Source of the DNA: JANXYY01 sp035530875
GTDB lineage: Bacteria > Actinomycetota > Actinomycetes > Nanopelagicales > Nanopelagicaceae
Direction of reading: 5' to 3'
Assembly: GCA_035530875.1 (NCBI GenBank)
Contig: DATKUB010000031.1
Location: 1-36,389 of the forward strand
DNA: 36,389 bases
Each line of letters starts with the position of its first letter. Position 1 is the first letter of the stretch. The notes beneath the pieces are model-generated. The model saw only the letters and a list, made by a program, of their open reading frames with translations. It searched no databases and was not told the origin of the DNA. A program made the translations under genes and the position numbers. Shown here piece after piece: positions 24,483 through 33,072 of the stretch.

Positions 24483-24564
24483 CTACCTGTCCCAGGTAGA
24501 TCATGTTCCAACGTCTTAGATAAATATCTAATACCACGATAAGTACCTCTTTGACATATGTCAA
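24483..24564. promoter_or_regulatory. Divergent ars promoter/operator region
   Basis: Three inverted repeats fill the spacer: CTACCTG-TCC-CAGGTAG (24483-24499), TTAGATA-AA-TATCTAA (24516-24531) and the perfect palindrome TTGACATATGTCAA (24551-24564). The last overlaps the -35 box of the permease promoter and lies downstream of a possible arsR -10 (TAATAC, 24529-24534), so one repressor dimer there could silence both directions. Confidence 0.65.
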
Positions 24565-24584
24565 TAAGGTGGGAGAATCAAAAC

Positions 24585-24944
24585 ATGCCCAAGGCTCTAC
24601 CCTTGCTCCAAGACCTGTCCCCGATCTGCTGTCCGCCAATTGGGGATAATCAGGCGCTCTCTGCCGACGATGCGCTGGCTCTGGCACTACGGTTGAAGGC
24701 ACTTGCGGACTCGGTCCGGCTCCAACTGCTTGTTCATATGCTCCACCAACCCGGAAATGAGGCTTGTACCTGTGAACTGGCTCCTCTGGTCGGCCTATCC
24801 GAACCGACGGTCAGTCACCACTTGAAGAAACTCGAAGGGGCCGGATTGGTAGTCAAGGAGCGTCGAGGGATGAGCGTTTACTACCGGGTAGTCCCAGAAG
24901 CGATCCACGCAATTGCCAAGACTCTGCACTTAAAGTGCTGTTAG
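24585..24944 (+). CDS. arsR: ArsR family metalloregulator
   Basis: Winged-helix repressor of 119 residues that likely releases DNA on binding arsenite or antimonite. The core is LKALADSVRLQLLVHML, then EACTCELAPLVGLSEPTVSHHLKKLEGAGLV, which contains the CxC inducer-binding pair in the recognition-helix region. Extra cysteines occur as PICCPP near the N-terminus and as a C-terminal CC, which could add ligands. ATG 24585 is chosen over an upstream in-frame ATG at 24558 because GGGAG lies 8 bases before it and the upstream ATG is inside the palindrome. It is followed by acr3 after 2 bases. Confidence 0.92.
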   Translation: MPKALPLLQDLSPICCPPIGDNQALSADDALALALRLKALADSVRLQLLVHMLHQPGNEACTCELAPLVGLSEPTVSHHLKKLEGAGLVVKERRGMSVYYRVVPEAIHAIAKTLHLKCC

Positions 24945-24946
24945 GC

Positions 24947-26020
24947 ATGGAGCCTACGACCAACCCCAGCCAAGAGCGGGCGCTCCTCAAGCGCCTATCG
25001 TTCCTGGATCGATTCTTGCCCGTCTGGATTCTTGCCGCGATGGTTGCGGGTCTACTGCTTGGACGGTTCGTGCCATCTGTCCAGGGCGCCCTGAACTCGG
25101 TGAAGGTCGGCCAGACATCTCTACCAATCGCCCTAGGTCTACTGCTGATGATGTATCCAGTGCTGGCAAAGGTTAATTATGAGGACATGGACCGGGTCAC
25201 GAGTGATCGCCGCCTACTCTGGCTTTCTCTTTTATTAAATTGGCTAATAGGCCCAGCACTGATGTTCACCCTCGCTTGGGTGTTCCTCGCCGATCAACCG
25301 GCGTTCCGTACCGGTCTAATTGTTATCGGTCTGGCCAGATGTATTGCGATGGTGCTGATCTGGAATGACCTCGCTTGTGGTGATGGCGAGGCTGCAGCTT
25401 TGCTCGTGGCCTTGAATTCAGTTTTCCAGGTTTTTGCCTACGCTCTTCTTGGCACGTTCTATTTAAAGATCCTCCCCGGTTGGCTGGGTCTTAGCACTCA
25501 GGACGTTCATTTCTCCACAACTGAAATCACTAAGGCCGTGTTGATCTTTCTGGGGATTCCGTTACTTGCTGGCTACCTAACTCGTCGAATCGGCCTACGT
25601 GTGAAAGGGCGTGAATGGTATGTGAGGAAGTTTATTCCGCGCATTAGCCCCTTCGCGCTCTATGGACTGCTCTTCACCATTGTGGTGATGTTCGCACTTC
25701 AGGGGGAAGCGATTACTGGAAACCCGATCTCGGTAATGCGCATCGCGCTCCCGCTGTTGGCATATTTCGCGATCATGTGGAGCTTCTCATTCTTCCTTGG
25801 CGCTCGCACCCACCTTGATTACCCGAAGATCGCAACACTGGCGTTTACGGCTGCTGGGAACAACTTTGAACTAGCAATTGCGGTGAGTATTGGAGTTTGG
25901 GGCGTTACATCAGGACAAGCGTTGGCCGGAGTGATTGGCCCGCTTATCGAAGTACCTGCCTTGCTTGCCCTTGTCTACGTTTCGCTCTGGTTGCGTCGCC
26001 GACTGGCTACTTCACACTAA
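24947..26020 (+). CDS. acr3: ACR3 arsenite efflux transporter
   Basis: Exports arsenite across the membrane. The 357-residue protein has about 10 membrane helices. Family motifs are LGLLLMMYPVLAKVNYED, the conserved Cys in LARCIAMVLIWNDLACGD, and TAAGNNFELAIAVSIGVWG. ATG 24947 is 2 bases after the arsR stop; a GTG at 24935 overlapping arsR is also possible. Either implies translational coupling with arsR. No arsC reductase is seen nearby, so arsenate reduction must be encoded elsewhere or be absent. Confidence 0.95.
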   Translation: MEPTTNPSQERALLKRLSFLDRFLPVWILAAMVAGLLLGRFVPSVQGALNSVKVGQTSLPIALGLLLMMYPVLAKVNYEDMDRVTSDRRLLWLSLLLNWLIGPALMFTLAWVFLADQPAFRTGLIVIGLARCIAMVLIWNDLACGDGEAAALLVALNSVFQVFAYALLGTFYLKILPGWLGLSTQDVHFSTTEITKAVLIFLGIPLLAGYLTRRIGLRVKGREWYVRKFIPRISPFALYGLLFTIVVMFALQGEAITGNPISVMRIALPLLAYFAIMWSFSFFLGARTHLDYPKIATLAFTAAGNNFELAIAVSIGVWGVTSGQALAGVIGPLIEVPALLALVYVSLWLRRRLATSH

Positions 26021-26061
26021 CGTCGCGCAACTGATTGCTGTGTTAATGCTTCTAACAACGT

Positions 26062-27003
26062 TCACCGTGCGGATTCCGCCAGACCGATCCCCGTAAGAAC
26101 CACTAGGCCGCCGAGAATCTGCAGGAGTGTCAGAGATTCGCCGATCCACCACCATGCCACTACTGAGGCGAATATCGGTTCGAGCATTCCAATCATTGCG
26201 GTTCTGGCAGGAGTCGTGTGGCGCAGAGCGCTGACTACCAAGATGAACGGTGCAACGGTCCCGAATAGAACGCAGAAAAGGATGAATAACGATAGCGGTG
26301 CTTGCACATTCGAGAACCGGCCGCCGAGGCTGACTTGGTTTGAGAGCAGATGAAAAGGAAAGTCCCAGAGCGGCTGCACGATTAGCCAGAAGGCCGTGGC
26401 AAAACCAAAAGCCCACGCGGTGAGCGATGTGGTGTCCCTGATCCCAACGCCGTGTTCGCCAAGAAGGTAATAGATTGTGAGCGAAATGCTCGCAAATCCG
26501 CCAGCAATAAGGCCGATGCCGTTGAGAGTTAGGCCATTCCAGACTTGCCCCACGAGAATTAGTCCGCAAATGGCAAGCACTAGCGCCGCCCACATTCGAG
26601 ACTTGACATCCTCCTTGCGGACGAATCGTACGTAAAGTGTGATTAGGATCGGTGCCGTAAATTCAAGAAGGAGTCCAATCCCTACTGGAAGCCGCGCGAT
26701 GGCAACAAAATAGAAGACTTGCACTCCTGCAAATCCAGCGACGCCATAGAGGGCAAGAAAACCAATCTGCTTGCGGTTGATCTTTAGCGAAGCCGGGCGC
26801 CTGATAAGTGCGTATGTCAGTAGGCAGATGAAAGCTCCGCCGCAGCGGATCTCAGTGAATCGCATGGCTGGTAAGCCAGCCTGCAGAATGAGTTTTGAGA
26901 CCGTGCCGTTTAAACCGAATAGCAGTGCCGCAATCACAACCATGAATTCGCCGCGATGTGTTGAGTCGCCTTTGATCGCGGGAACGGTGAGCGTCGACAT
27001 CAA
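26062..27003 (-). CDS. EamA/DMT family transporter
   Basis: Drug/metabolite transporter of 313 residues with ten predicted membrane helices in two EamA repeats. The first repeat has VVIAALLFGLNGTVSKLIL; the second ends in LEPIFASVVAWWWIGESLTLLQILGG, a classic EamA C-terminal signature. Such proteins export amino acids or related metabolites. The ATG overlaps the aminotransferase stop by 4 bases, so it may move an aromatic amino acid or its product. The 41-base gap to acr3 shows no terminator. Confidence 0.88.
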   Translation of the reverse strand: MMSTLTVPAIKGDSTHRGEFMVVIAALLFGLNGTVSKLILQAGLPAMRFTEIRCGGAFICLLTYALIRRPASLKINRKQIGFLALYGVAGFAGVQVFYFVAIARLPVGIGLLLEFTAPILITLYVRFVRKEDVKSRMWAALVLAICGLILVGQVWNGLTLNGIGLIAGGFASISLTIYYLLGEHGVGIRDTTSLTAWAFGFATAFWLIVQPLWDFPFHLLSNQVSLGGRFSNVQAPLSLFILFCVLFGTVAPFILVVSALRHTTPARTAMIGMLEPIFASVVAWWWIGESLTLLQILGGLVVLTGIGLAESAR

Positions 27004-28094
27004 TTTCCTGTTCTGAGCGGGCTCTGGAATACGCTGGTGAGATCTAAGAACCTGCTATTGGCCACTTCTTCACCGATGGTAACCCGAACTCCATCGTTGC
27101 CGTAGGCGCGAACGGACAGACCGCGCGAAGAGCAGAAGTCGCCGAATCGTTGAGTGTCATTGCCCAGTTGCAGCCAGACAAAATTGCCCTGCGAATCTGG
27201 CGTGCTCCAACCTTGTTCACGTAGCCCGGCAATCACTCGAGCGCGCTCCGCGGTGATGGCATTGACGCGTTCCATCAATTCTGGTTCGCAGGCGAGTGCG
27301 GCAATTGCGGCCGCTTGGGCAATTCCGCTGACCCCGAATGGCACGGCGCATTTACGTAAGGCACCGGCCACTGAGGCAGATGCAATCGCGAAACCTACTC
27401 GGAGAGATGCCAGGCCATAGGCCTTGGAGAAGGTGCGCAGGATCGCGACATTGTCTTTGTCGGCATATTCGTGAAAAAGTTCAACCCCATCGGGGACATC
27501 CGGATCTGTGATGAATTCGACGTAAGCCTCATCAAGAACGACGGTAATCTCTGTCGGCACTTGATCGATGAATTGGCGCAGTTCTTCGCCTCTAGCGGCT
27601 ACGCCGGTGGGATTATTTGGCTGGCAGATCAGGATTAGCCGGGTTCGCGGCGTAATTGCCTTGATCATGGCCGCCAGATCATGGGATTCATCGGCTCGAA
27701 GACCAGTTCCGATGCTTACCGCGCCATTCACCGCAGCGACAATTGGGTAGGCCTCGAAGGAGCGCCAGGCATGGAGTACTTCATCACCCTGCTCGCAGGT
27801 GGCTTGGACGAATTGCTGAAGTACACCCACTGAGCCAGTTCCCACAGAAAGATTTTCAGCCGAGACTTCGAATCGGCCGGCCAGCGCCTTGATAAGTGCC
27901 GTCGCCGCCATATCTGGGTACCGATTTACCTCTGTTAGGCTCGAAATGAGGGCCTGTTCGATCTCAGGGAGCGTCGAATATGGGTTTTCGTTTGACGATA
28001 TTTTGTACGAGGTGAGACCTGGCACAGGCTTAGGTGGTTTACCTGCGATGTATGCAGGAATAGCATCGACTGCGGGCCTTAAGTACGGACTCAC
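27000..28094 (-). CDS. Histidinol-phosphate / aromatic aminotransferase (HisC/Pat type)
   Basis: PLP-dependent class I/II aminotransferase of 364 residues. Visible elements are ISSNENPYSTLPEI, NPNNPTG-like QPNNPTGV, VVLDEAYVEF with the PLP-binding Asp and Tyr, TFSKAYGLASLRVGFA with the Schiff-base Lys, and VRVTIG near the end. The segment order resembles actinobacterial Pat (aromatic aminotransferase) as much as HisC, and no his genes lie nearby. The start is GTG 28094. It is divergent from the 2-oxoacid dehydrogenase operon with a 47-base spacer. Transamination feeding the dehydrogenase is plausible but inferred. Confidence 0.85.
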   Translation of the reverse strand: MSPYLRPAVDAIPAYIAGKPPKPVPGLTSYKISSNENPYSTLPEIEQALISSLTEVNRYPDMAATALIKALAGRFEVSAENLSVGTGSVGVLQQFVQATCEQGDEVLHAWRSFEAYPIVAAVNGAVSIGTGLRADESHDLAAMIKAITPRTRLILICQPNNPTGVAARGEELRQFIDQVPTEITVVLDEAYVEFITDPDVPDGVELFHEYADKDNVAILRTFSKAYGLASLRVGFAIASASVAGALRKCAVPFGVSGIAQAAAIAALACEPELMERVNAITAERARVIAGLREQGWSTPDSQGNFVWLQLGNDTQRFGDFCSSRGLSVRAYGNDGVRVTIGEEVANSRFLDLTSVFQSPLRTGN

Positions 28095-28141
28095 TTGATC
28101 CCCGGATTCACAGGGACAAGCGTAGGGGAGATGGGGAAAGC

Positions 28142-29212
28142 GTGGCGCAAGAGCGTTTGGTTCAACTTCTTACCCCGGAGGGCGAACGAATCGAAGATCC
28201 TGACTATTCAATCGATATCTCAACAGACGAGTTACGAGCTCTCTATCGTGACCTGGTTATGGTCAGGCGTTTTGATTTCGAGGCCACCGCATTACAAAGG
28301 CAAGGTGAGTTAGGGCTTTGGGCTCAATCGTTAGGGCAAGAAGCGGCTCAGGTTGGCTCGGGACGGGCGCTGGACGAAGGTGACTATGCCTTCCCTACCT
28401 ATCGCGAACACGGGGTTGCGTGGTGCAAGGGCGTTGATCCAGTCAAATTGCTTGGCATGTTCCGCGGGGTAAATCATGGCGGGTGGGATCCGAACGAAAA
28501 CAATTTTCAGTTGTACACAATTGTTATCGGCGCCCAGACGTTGCATGCCACCGGCTATGCCATGGGGCTCCAGCGCGACAAGAGCGACCGGGCCGTAATT
28601 GCCTACTTTGGCGACGGTGCAACGAGTCAAGGTGATGTCAACGAAGCTTTCGTGTTCGCCAGTGTTTTTCTGGCGCCTGTGGTGTTCTTCTGTCAGAACA
28701 ATCAGTGGGCGATTAGCCAGCCGATCGAAGGTCAGACTCGGGTGCCGCTCTACCGTCGAGCCAGTGGCTTCGGCTTTCCTGGAATCAGAGTCGACGGTAA
28801 TGACGTTCTAGCAGTTCTTGCGGTAACGCGGGAAGCCCTGGCGAAGGCACGCAGAGGTGAAGGCCCGACCTTCATCGAAGCATTCACTTACCGGATGGGT
28901 GCCCATACAACCTCCGATGATCCAAGTCGCTATCGGTTAGCCCAAGAACTCGAGGTCTGGAAACTGAAGGATCCGATTGAGCGGGTGAAAGTTCACCTGT
29001 CGAGAACCGGTCAGGCAGATAGTGTCTTTTTTGCAGAGATAGATGCAGAGGCCGACAAGATGGCGGCGGAGCTTCGAGCCAAGATTATTGCGATGCCTGA
29101 CCCCGACCCCGATGAGATGTTTGCTCATGTCTACGCTGAGCCGCACTCAACTCTGGCTAAGGAGCGCGATGAGTTTAAGCAATATCGGGCAAGTTTTGTA
29201 GAGCAAGCATGA
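28142..29212 (+). CDS. 2-oxoacid dehydrogenase E1 alpha subunit
   Basis: Thiamine-diphosphate-dependent decarboxylase subunit of a pyruvate or branched-chain 2-oxoacid dehydrogenase. The 356-residue product has SLGQEAAQVGSGRAL, the TPP motif GDGATSQGDVNEAF and CQNNQWAIS, and the phosphorylation-loop-like YRMGAHTTSDDPSRYR. The start is GTG 28142 with GGGGAAAG just upstream. The stop overlaps the E1 beta start (ATGA). The two-subunit E1 differs from the single-chain AceE used for pyruvate in many actinobacteria, so a branched-chain substrate is somewhat favoured. Sequence alone does not decide. Confidence 0.92.
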   Translation: MAQERLVQLLTPEGERIEDPDYSIDISTDELRALYRDLVMVRRFDFEATALQRQGELGLWAQSLGQEAAQVGSGRALDEGDYAFPTYREHGVAWCKGVDPVKLLGMFRGVNHGGWDPNENNFQLYTIVIGAQTLHATGYAMGLQRDKSDRAVIAYFGDGATSQGDVNEAFVFASVFLAPVVFFCQNNQWAISQPIEGQTRVPLYRRASGFGFPGIRVDGNDVLAVLAVTREALAKARRGEGPTFIEAFTYRMGAHTTSDDPSRYRLAQELEVWKLKDPIERVKVHLSRTGQADSVFFAEIDAEADKMAAELRAKIIAMPDPDPDEMFAHVYAEPHSTLAKERDEFKQYRASFVEQA

Positions 29213-30177
29213 TCACTCTCGCAAAGGCAATCAACTCGGGGCTTCGCCGCTCACTCGAGAAAGATTCACGCGTCATGCTTATGGGCGAAGACATTGGAAA
29301 ACTTGGTGGCGTCTTCCGTGTTACCGAAGGCTTGCAGGCTGATTTTGGTGACACACGTGTTGTCGACACACCTTTGGCTGAGTCAGGAATTCTTGGTACG
29401 GCGATTGGCTTGGCTCTTCGCGGCTATCGACCAGTTTGCGAAATCCAATTCGATGGTTTCGTCTATCCAGCGTTTGATCAGATAACCAGCCAGTTGGCGA
29501 AGATGCACTCAAGGGCGCTCGGCAAAGTGAACCTGCCAATCGTTGTGAGAATTCCCTATGGGGGCGGGATCGGCGCCGTTGAACATCACAGCGAGAGCAA
29601 CGAGGCCTACTTCGCTCATACTGCTGGGTTACGAATAGTCACTTGCTCTAATCCCGAAGATGGCTATTGGATGATCCAGCAAGCCATTGAATCCGATGAC
29701 CCCGTAATTTTCTTCGAGCCGAAACGTCGCTACTGGGACAAGGCGGATATAAACATGGATACTCCGTCGCTTGATCTGCACGAGTCGAGCATTCTGCAAG
29801 AAGGAAACGATGTAACCCTCATTACCTACGGACCTACGGTGCGCACGAGTTTGGATGCGGCGCGAATCGGTCAGAGTGAGGGAAAGAGTTTGGAGGTAAT
29901 AGATCTTCGATCCTTATCGCCCCTGGATCTAGATCCGGTTTTTGAATCGATCGAAAAGACCGGCCGCGGTGTCATTGTTCACGAAGCACCAACTTTCTTA
30001 GGCATGGGAGCGGAATTGTCTGCTCAAATTACGGAGCAATGCTTCTACTCTCTTGAGTCCCCAATCCTTCGGGTCGGCGGTTTCAATGTCCCCTACCCGC
30101 CAGCTCGAATTGAAGATCACTATCTGCCTGATGTCGATCGCATTCTTGATGCAGTCGACCGGGTGCTTGAGTTTTAG
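29209..30177 (+). CDS. 2-oxoacid dehydrogenase E1 beta subunit
   Basis: Beta subunit of 322 residues that completes the TPP site with E1 alpha. Typical segments are MLMGEDIGKLGGVFRVTEGL, the FVYPAFDQITSQLAKMH segment, RIPYGGGIGAVEHHSES, and GMGAELSAQITEQCF near the C-terminus. Its ATG lies inside the E1 alpha stop by a 4-base overlap, ensuring balanced synthesis. The lipoyl acyltransferase follows after 12 bases. Confidence 0.94.
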   Translation: MITLAKAINSGLRRSLEKDSRVMLMGEDIGKLGGVFRVTEGLQADFGDTRVVDTPLAESGILGTAIGLALRGYRPVCEIQFDGFVYPAFDQITSQLAKMHSRALGKVNLPIVVRIPYGGGIGAVEHHSESNEAYFAHTAGLRIVTCSNPEDGYWMIQQAIESDDPVIFFEPKRRYWDKADINMDTPSLDLHESSILQEGNDVTLITYGPTVRTSLDAARIGQSEGKSLEVIDLRSLSPLDLDPVFESIEKTGRGVIVHEAPTFLGMGAELSAQITEQCFYSLESPILRVGGFNVPYPPARIEDHYLPDVDRILDAVDRVLEF

Positions 30178-30189
30178 GAAGGAGAAGCG

Positions 30190-31449
30190 ATGGCAGAACA
30201 ACAGTTTCGTCTTCCAGACGTTGGAGAGGGACTAACCGAGGCTGAGATTCTTCGTTGGTATGTGCAGCCCGGCGATGTGATCACGCTTAATCAGATGATT
30301 TGCGAGATTGAAACGGCCAAGGCAGCGGTTGAGCTTCCATCGCCATTCGCTGGAACAGTTACCTCACTTCTTGTACCAGCGGGTGAGACCATCGCCGTCG
30401 GCACGCCAATCATTTCGATCGAAAGTGAAGTTGTCACGACCGCGGAAGCCGAACCGTCTTCGACACGGACAGCTGTACTTGTTGGGTACGGAGTGAAGGA
30501 ACAGTCCGGAGGCGTTCGGCGTCAGCGCCGCGCAGTGAATCCGATTGACGATGGCGAAAGCGTCGTTTTTGAACGGCACGATGGACCAATTGTCGCCAAG
30601 CCACCAGTTCGAAAATTGGCTCGGGATTTAGGTGTCGATCTTCGAAGAATCCGAAACACGGGCGGCCCCGTTTCTCGAAACGATGTAATGGCGGCATCCG
30701 TTTCAAGTCACATTGTTGAAGCGCCGGCGGCCACTTCTTACGACGCAACCAGAGAAGAGCGCCTGCCGATAAAAGGCGTTGTCAAAGAAATGGCTAAGGC
30801 AATGAGCACCAGTGCCTTCACAGCGCCGCATGTTGCGGTCTGGCTCAAAGTTGACGTCACTAGAACTTTAAAACTTGTCCAGCGACTTCGTAAAGATTCC
30901 GATTTCGAAGGGGTTCGGGTCTCACCGCTTTTGATTGTTGCCGCAGCACTTATCAAGACAGTGCAAGAGTTTCCAAAGATCAACTCCTCTTGGGACGAGG
31001 CTAATCAAGAGATTATTGTGCGCGGCTATGTCAATCTGGGAATTGCTGCTGCTACGCCTCGGGGCCTTCTAGTGCCTGTCATTCACGAATCAGAATCCAT
31101 GTCACTTCCAGACCTTGGGAGAGCATTGATGGCCTTGGTGGATACGTCGCGCGAAGGTCGCACCCCTCCAGAGAAGATGAAAGACGGAACCATCACGATC
31201 ACAAATGTTGGCGTTCTCGGCGTGGATGGCGGTACACCGATACTTCCCCCTGGACAAGCCGGCATCCTGGCAATTGGCCAGATTAGTGACGCCGCTTGGG
31301 TGCGCAAAGGAAAAATCAAGATCCGACCAGTATGTGAGTTGACGCTTTCTTTCGATCACCGAATGATCGACGGCGAATTGGGATCACGCGTCTTGGCTAG
31401 GGTCGCTGAACTTTTGGAAGATCCGGCGGAGTTGCTAACTAAGGAGTGA
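30190..31449 (+). CDS. 2-oxoacid dehydrogenase E2 (lipoyl acyltransferase)
   Basis: Dihydrolipoamide acyltransferase core of the complex, 419 residues. One lipoyl domain (residues 1-80) has the lipoylated Lys44 in EIETAKAAVEL. A peripheral-subunit-binding domain (about 138-173) has KPPVRKLARDLGVDL. The catalytic domain ends with SFDHRMIDGELGSRV, bearing the His and Asp-Gly active site. GGAAGGAG lies just before the ATG. No E3 (lipoamide dehydrogenase) gene follows, so a shared E3 from elsewhere must be used. The 3' end overlaps the convergent MDMPI-fold gene by 11 bases. Confidence 0.95.
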   Translation: MAEQQFRLPDVGEGLTEAEILRWYVQPGDVITLNQMICEIETAKAAVELPSPFAGTVTSLLVPAGETIAVGTPIISIESEVVTTAEAEPSSTRTAVLVGYGVKEQSGGVRRQRRAVNPIDDGESVVFERHDGPIVAKPPVRKLARDLGVDLRRIRNTGGPVSRNDVMAASVSSHIVEAPAATSYDATREERLPIKGVVKEMAKAMSTSAFTAPHVAVWLKVDVTRTLKLVQRLRKDSDFEGVRVSPLLIVAAALIKTVQEFPKINSSWDEANQEIIVRGYVNLGIAAATPRGLLVPVIHESESMSLPDLGRALMALVDTSREGRTPPEKMKDGTITITNVGVLGVDGGTPILPPGQAGILAIGQISDAAWVRKGKIKIRPVCELTLSFDHRMIDGELGSRVLARVAELLEDPAELLTKE

Positions 31450-32266
31450 TCGTTAGATTTTCGAGCACTTTTGCAGCCAAATTTAGATCTCCGGCTAGTT
31501 CAACCTTGGCGTTTTCCCGTCCATCGCGGCCACAAGTCAGCAGGTACCAATCGTGGGTACTCATTTCGATTGACGCCGACACATTTTCTGGAATCGTCTT
31601 TAAGAATTCGCCTTTTCCGTCGCCATTGATCACTGCGCCATAGGAGAAGGCGCCGGGTCCGGTGATGGTCAACCAGGCCGAAGAGCCAATCGGCGCGGCA
31701 CATTTCTTAGCGAAGATTGCCGGAATTAGCCGCGCAACTTGCCGATAGACCGCTTCAGCGGCCTTGCCATCCAGGTCTCCACTTAGCCCCAGAGGCATCC
31801 GCAAGTCCTGATTATGAGCCCAAGAGTCGAAGACCCGACGCCAGAGCAATGTGCCCAGCGGCAGCATGCCAACCGGGGCAAAGAAGGTTTCCTCTTCAGG
31901 AGCCCGAACTTCAGAGCGCCAAGCACTTCCGCGCTCCGCAACGACCTCTTCAAATTCAGCCAGAATCTCGGCGCCGGTGTTCCCTCGACGTAGATCTACA
32001 GCAACCTCTGCGAATTGCCCGAACTCATTCTTGACCCACGGCTTTTCGGCAACTAAAAGGGTGATCGTTTCTGCTGGGTCAAGAAGCAGGTTCTCGATTC
32101 CAGTCAAGTGCGAGATGAGGTCCTTGAGTCGCCAACCCGGGCAAGGCGATGGCAGTAACCATTGCGCTTCGCTGAGGGTCTGACCGATCGCGATCGTCGA
32201 TTGAACGGTCTCCTCCCACGCGGCGCGAAGCGCCTGGATCTGCGGATGTGGATTGGTTGGCTGCAT
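31439..32266 (-). CDS. Maleylpyruvate isomerase-like (MDMPI/DinB fold) protein
   Basis: A 275-residue protein of the mycothiol-dependent maleylpyruvate isomerase N-terminal-domain family, common in actinobacteria. The N-terminal four-helix bundle shows SPCPGWRLKDLISHLTGIE and DSWAHNQDLRMPLG, with histidines in the usual metal-binding positions. A C-terminal SCP2-like alpha/beta domain contains WLTITGPGAFSYG and VSASIEMSTHDWYLLTCGR. The specific reaction is unknown; many members are thiol transferases or uncharacterised. ATG 32266 has TAGCCT 6 bases upstream and appears leaderless. Confidence 0.8.
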   Translation of the reverse strand: MQPTNPHPQIQALRAAWEETVQSTIAIGQTLSEAQWLLPSPCPGWRLKDLISHLTGIENLLLDPAETITLLVAEKPWVKNEFGQFAEVAVDLRRGNTGAEILAEFEEVVAERGSAWRSEVRAPEEETFFAPVGMLPLGTLLWRRVFDSWAHNQDLRMPLGLSGDLDGKAAEAVYRQVARLIPAIFAKKCAAPIGSSAWLTITGPGAFSYGAVINGDGKGEFLKTIPENVSASIEMSTHDWYLLTCGRDGRENAKVELAGDLNLAAKVLENLTITP

Positions 32267-32272
32267 CCTGGC

Positions 32273-32278
32273 AGGCTA
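32273..32278 (-). promoter_or_regulatory. Predicted -10 box of MDMPI gene, leaderless
   Basis: TAGCCT on the minus strand, 6 bases before ATG 32266. The divergent nitrilase ATG is only 19 bases away, so the two promoters must overlap. Confidence 0.35.
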
Positions 32279-32285
32279 TTGCCTT

Positions 32286-33056
32286 ATGAAGGTTCATGCC
32301 ATTCAACTGCGGACAGATTTAGTCGAACCGATCGAGGCTCGAGTCGAGCGAGCCGCGGGACTGGTTGCGGCTCAGCGCCGAGCTGATCTCGTGATCCTGC
32401 CAGAGCTCTGGGTACAAGGCGGCTTTGCCTTCGAGACGTTTGCCGATACCGCTCAAGAGATCGACGGGCCCGCAGTAACCGCGATGCGAAACGCGGCCGT
32501 TGCCACCGGGATCTGGCTGCACGCGGGGACAATGGTTCTACGTAGCTCTGATGGCCGGCTTCGTAATACGGCAATCATGATTGCGCCGGATGGTTCAATC
32601 ATCGCCCAGTACGCAAAGCGACACTTGTTCGGATTTACCGGCGGCGAAACCACAGTCCTGGCTGCCGGAGATGATCTAGTAACGGTTGACTTGCCCTGGT
32701 TCCGAGCTGGTCTGTCGACGTGTTATGACGTCAGGTTCCCCGAGATGTACCGGGCTCTGCTCGATTTAGGCAGCGAGGTTTTCTTGATTCCCTCGGCCTG
32801 GCCGGAACGCCGCATTGCGCACTGGTCGTTGCTCATCAGGGCGAGAGCCGTCGAAAATCAGGCATATGTGATTGCCTGCAACGGCGTCGGCAAGCAGGGC
32901 GAGGTAAATCTCGGCGGGCACTCAGCGATCATCGATCCGTGGGGGGTTGTTCTTGCAGAGGGCGGCACCGAGGAAGAGGTTCTGGTTGCGGAAATTGATC
33001 GCAAACTTGTCGGAAAGACCCGCGACGTCTTTCCAGTTTTGAAAGATCGGCGCTGA
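32286..33056 (+). CDS. Nitrilase superfamily carbon-nitrogen hydrolase
   Basis: Amidase-type hydrolase of 256 residues with the complete catalytic triad: Glu in VILPELWV, Lys in YAKRHLFGF, and Cys in STCYDVRFPEMYR. The C-terminal part keeps RARAVENQAYVIACNGVG and GGHSAIIDPWG. It resembles omega-amidase/NIT2-like or deaminated-glutathione amidase branches; the exact substrate is not resolved. ATG 32286 is used; an upstream in-frame ATG at 32253 lies inside the divergent gene and has no support. It has no Shine-Dalgarno sequence and may be leaderless too. Confidence 0.9.
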   Translation: MKVHAIQLRTDLVEPIEARVERAAGLVAAQRRADLVILPELWVQGGFAFETFADTAQEIDGPAVTAMRNAAVATGIWLHAGTMVLRSSDGRLRNTAIMIAPDGSIIAQYAKRHLFGFTGGETTVLAAGDDLVTVDLPWFRAGLSTCYDVRFPEMYRALLDLGSEVFLIPSAWPERRIAHWSLLIRARAVENQAYVIACNGVGKQGEVNLGGHSAIIDPWGVVLAEGGTEEEVLVAEIDRKLVGKTRDVFPVLKDRR

Positions 33057-33072
33057 ACCTAGTTTTGACAGG

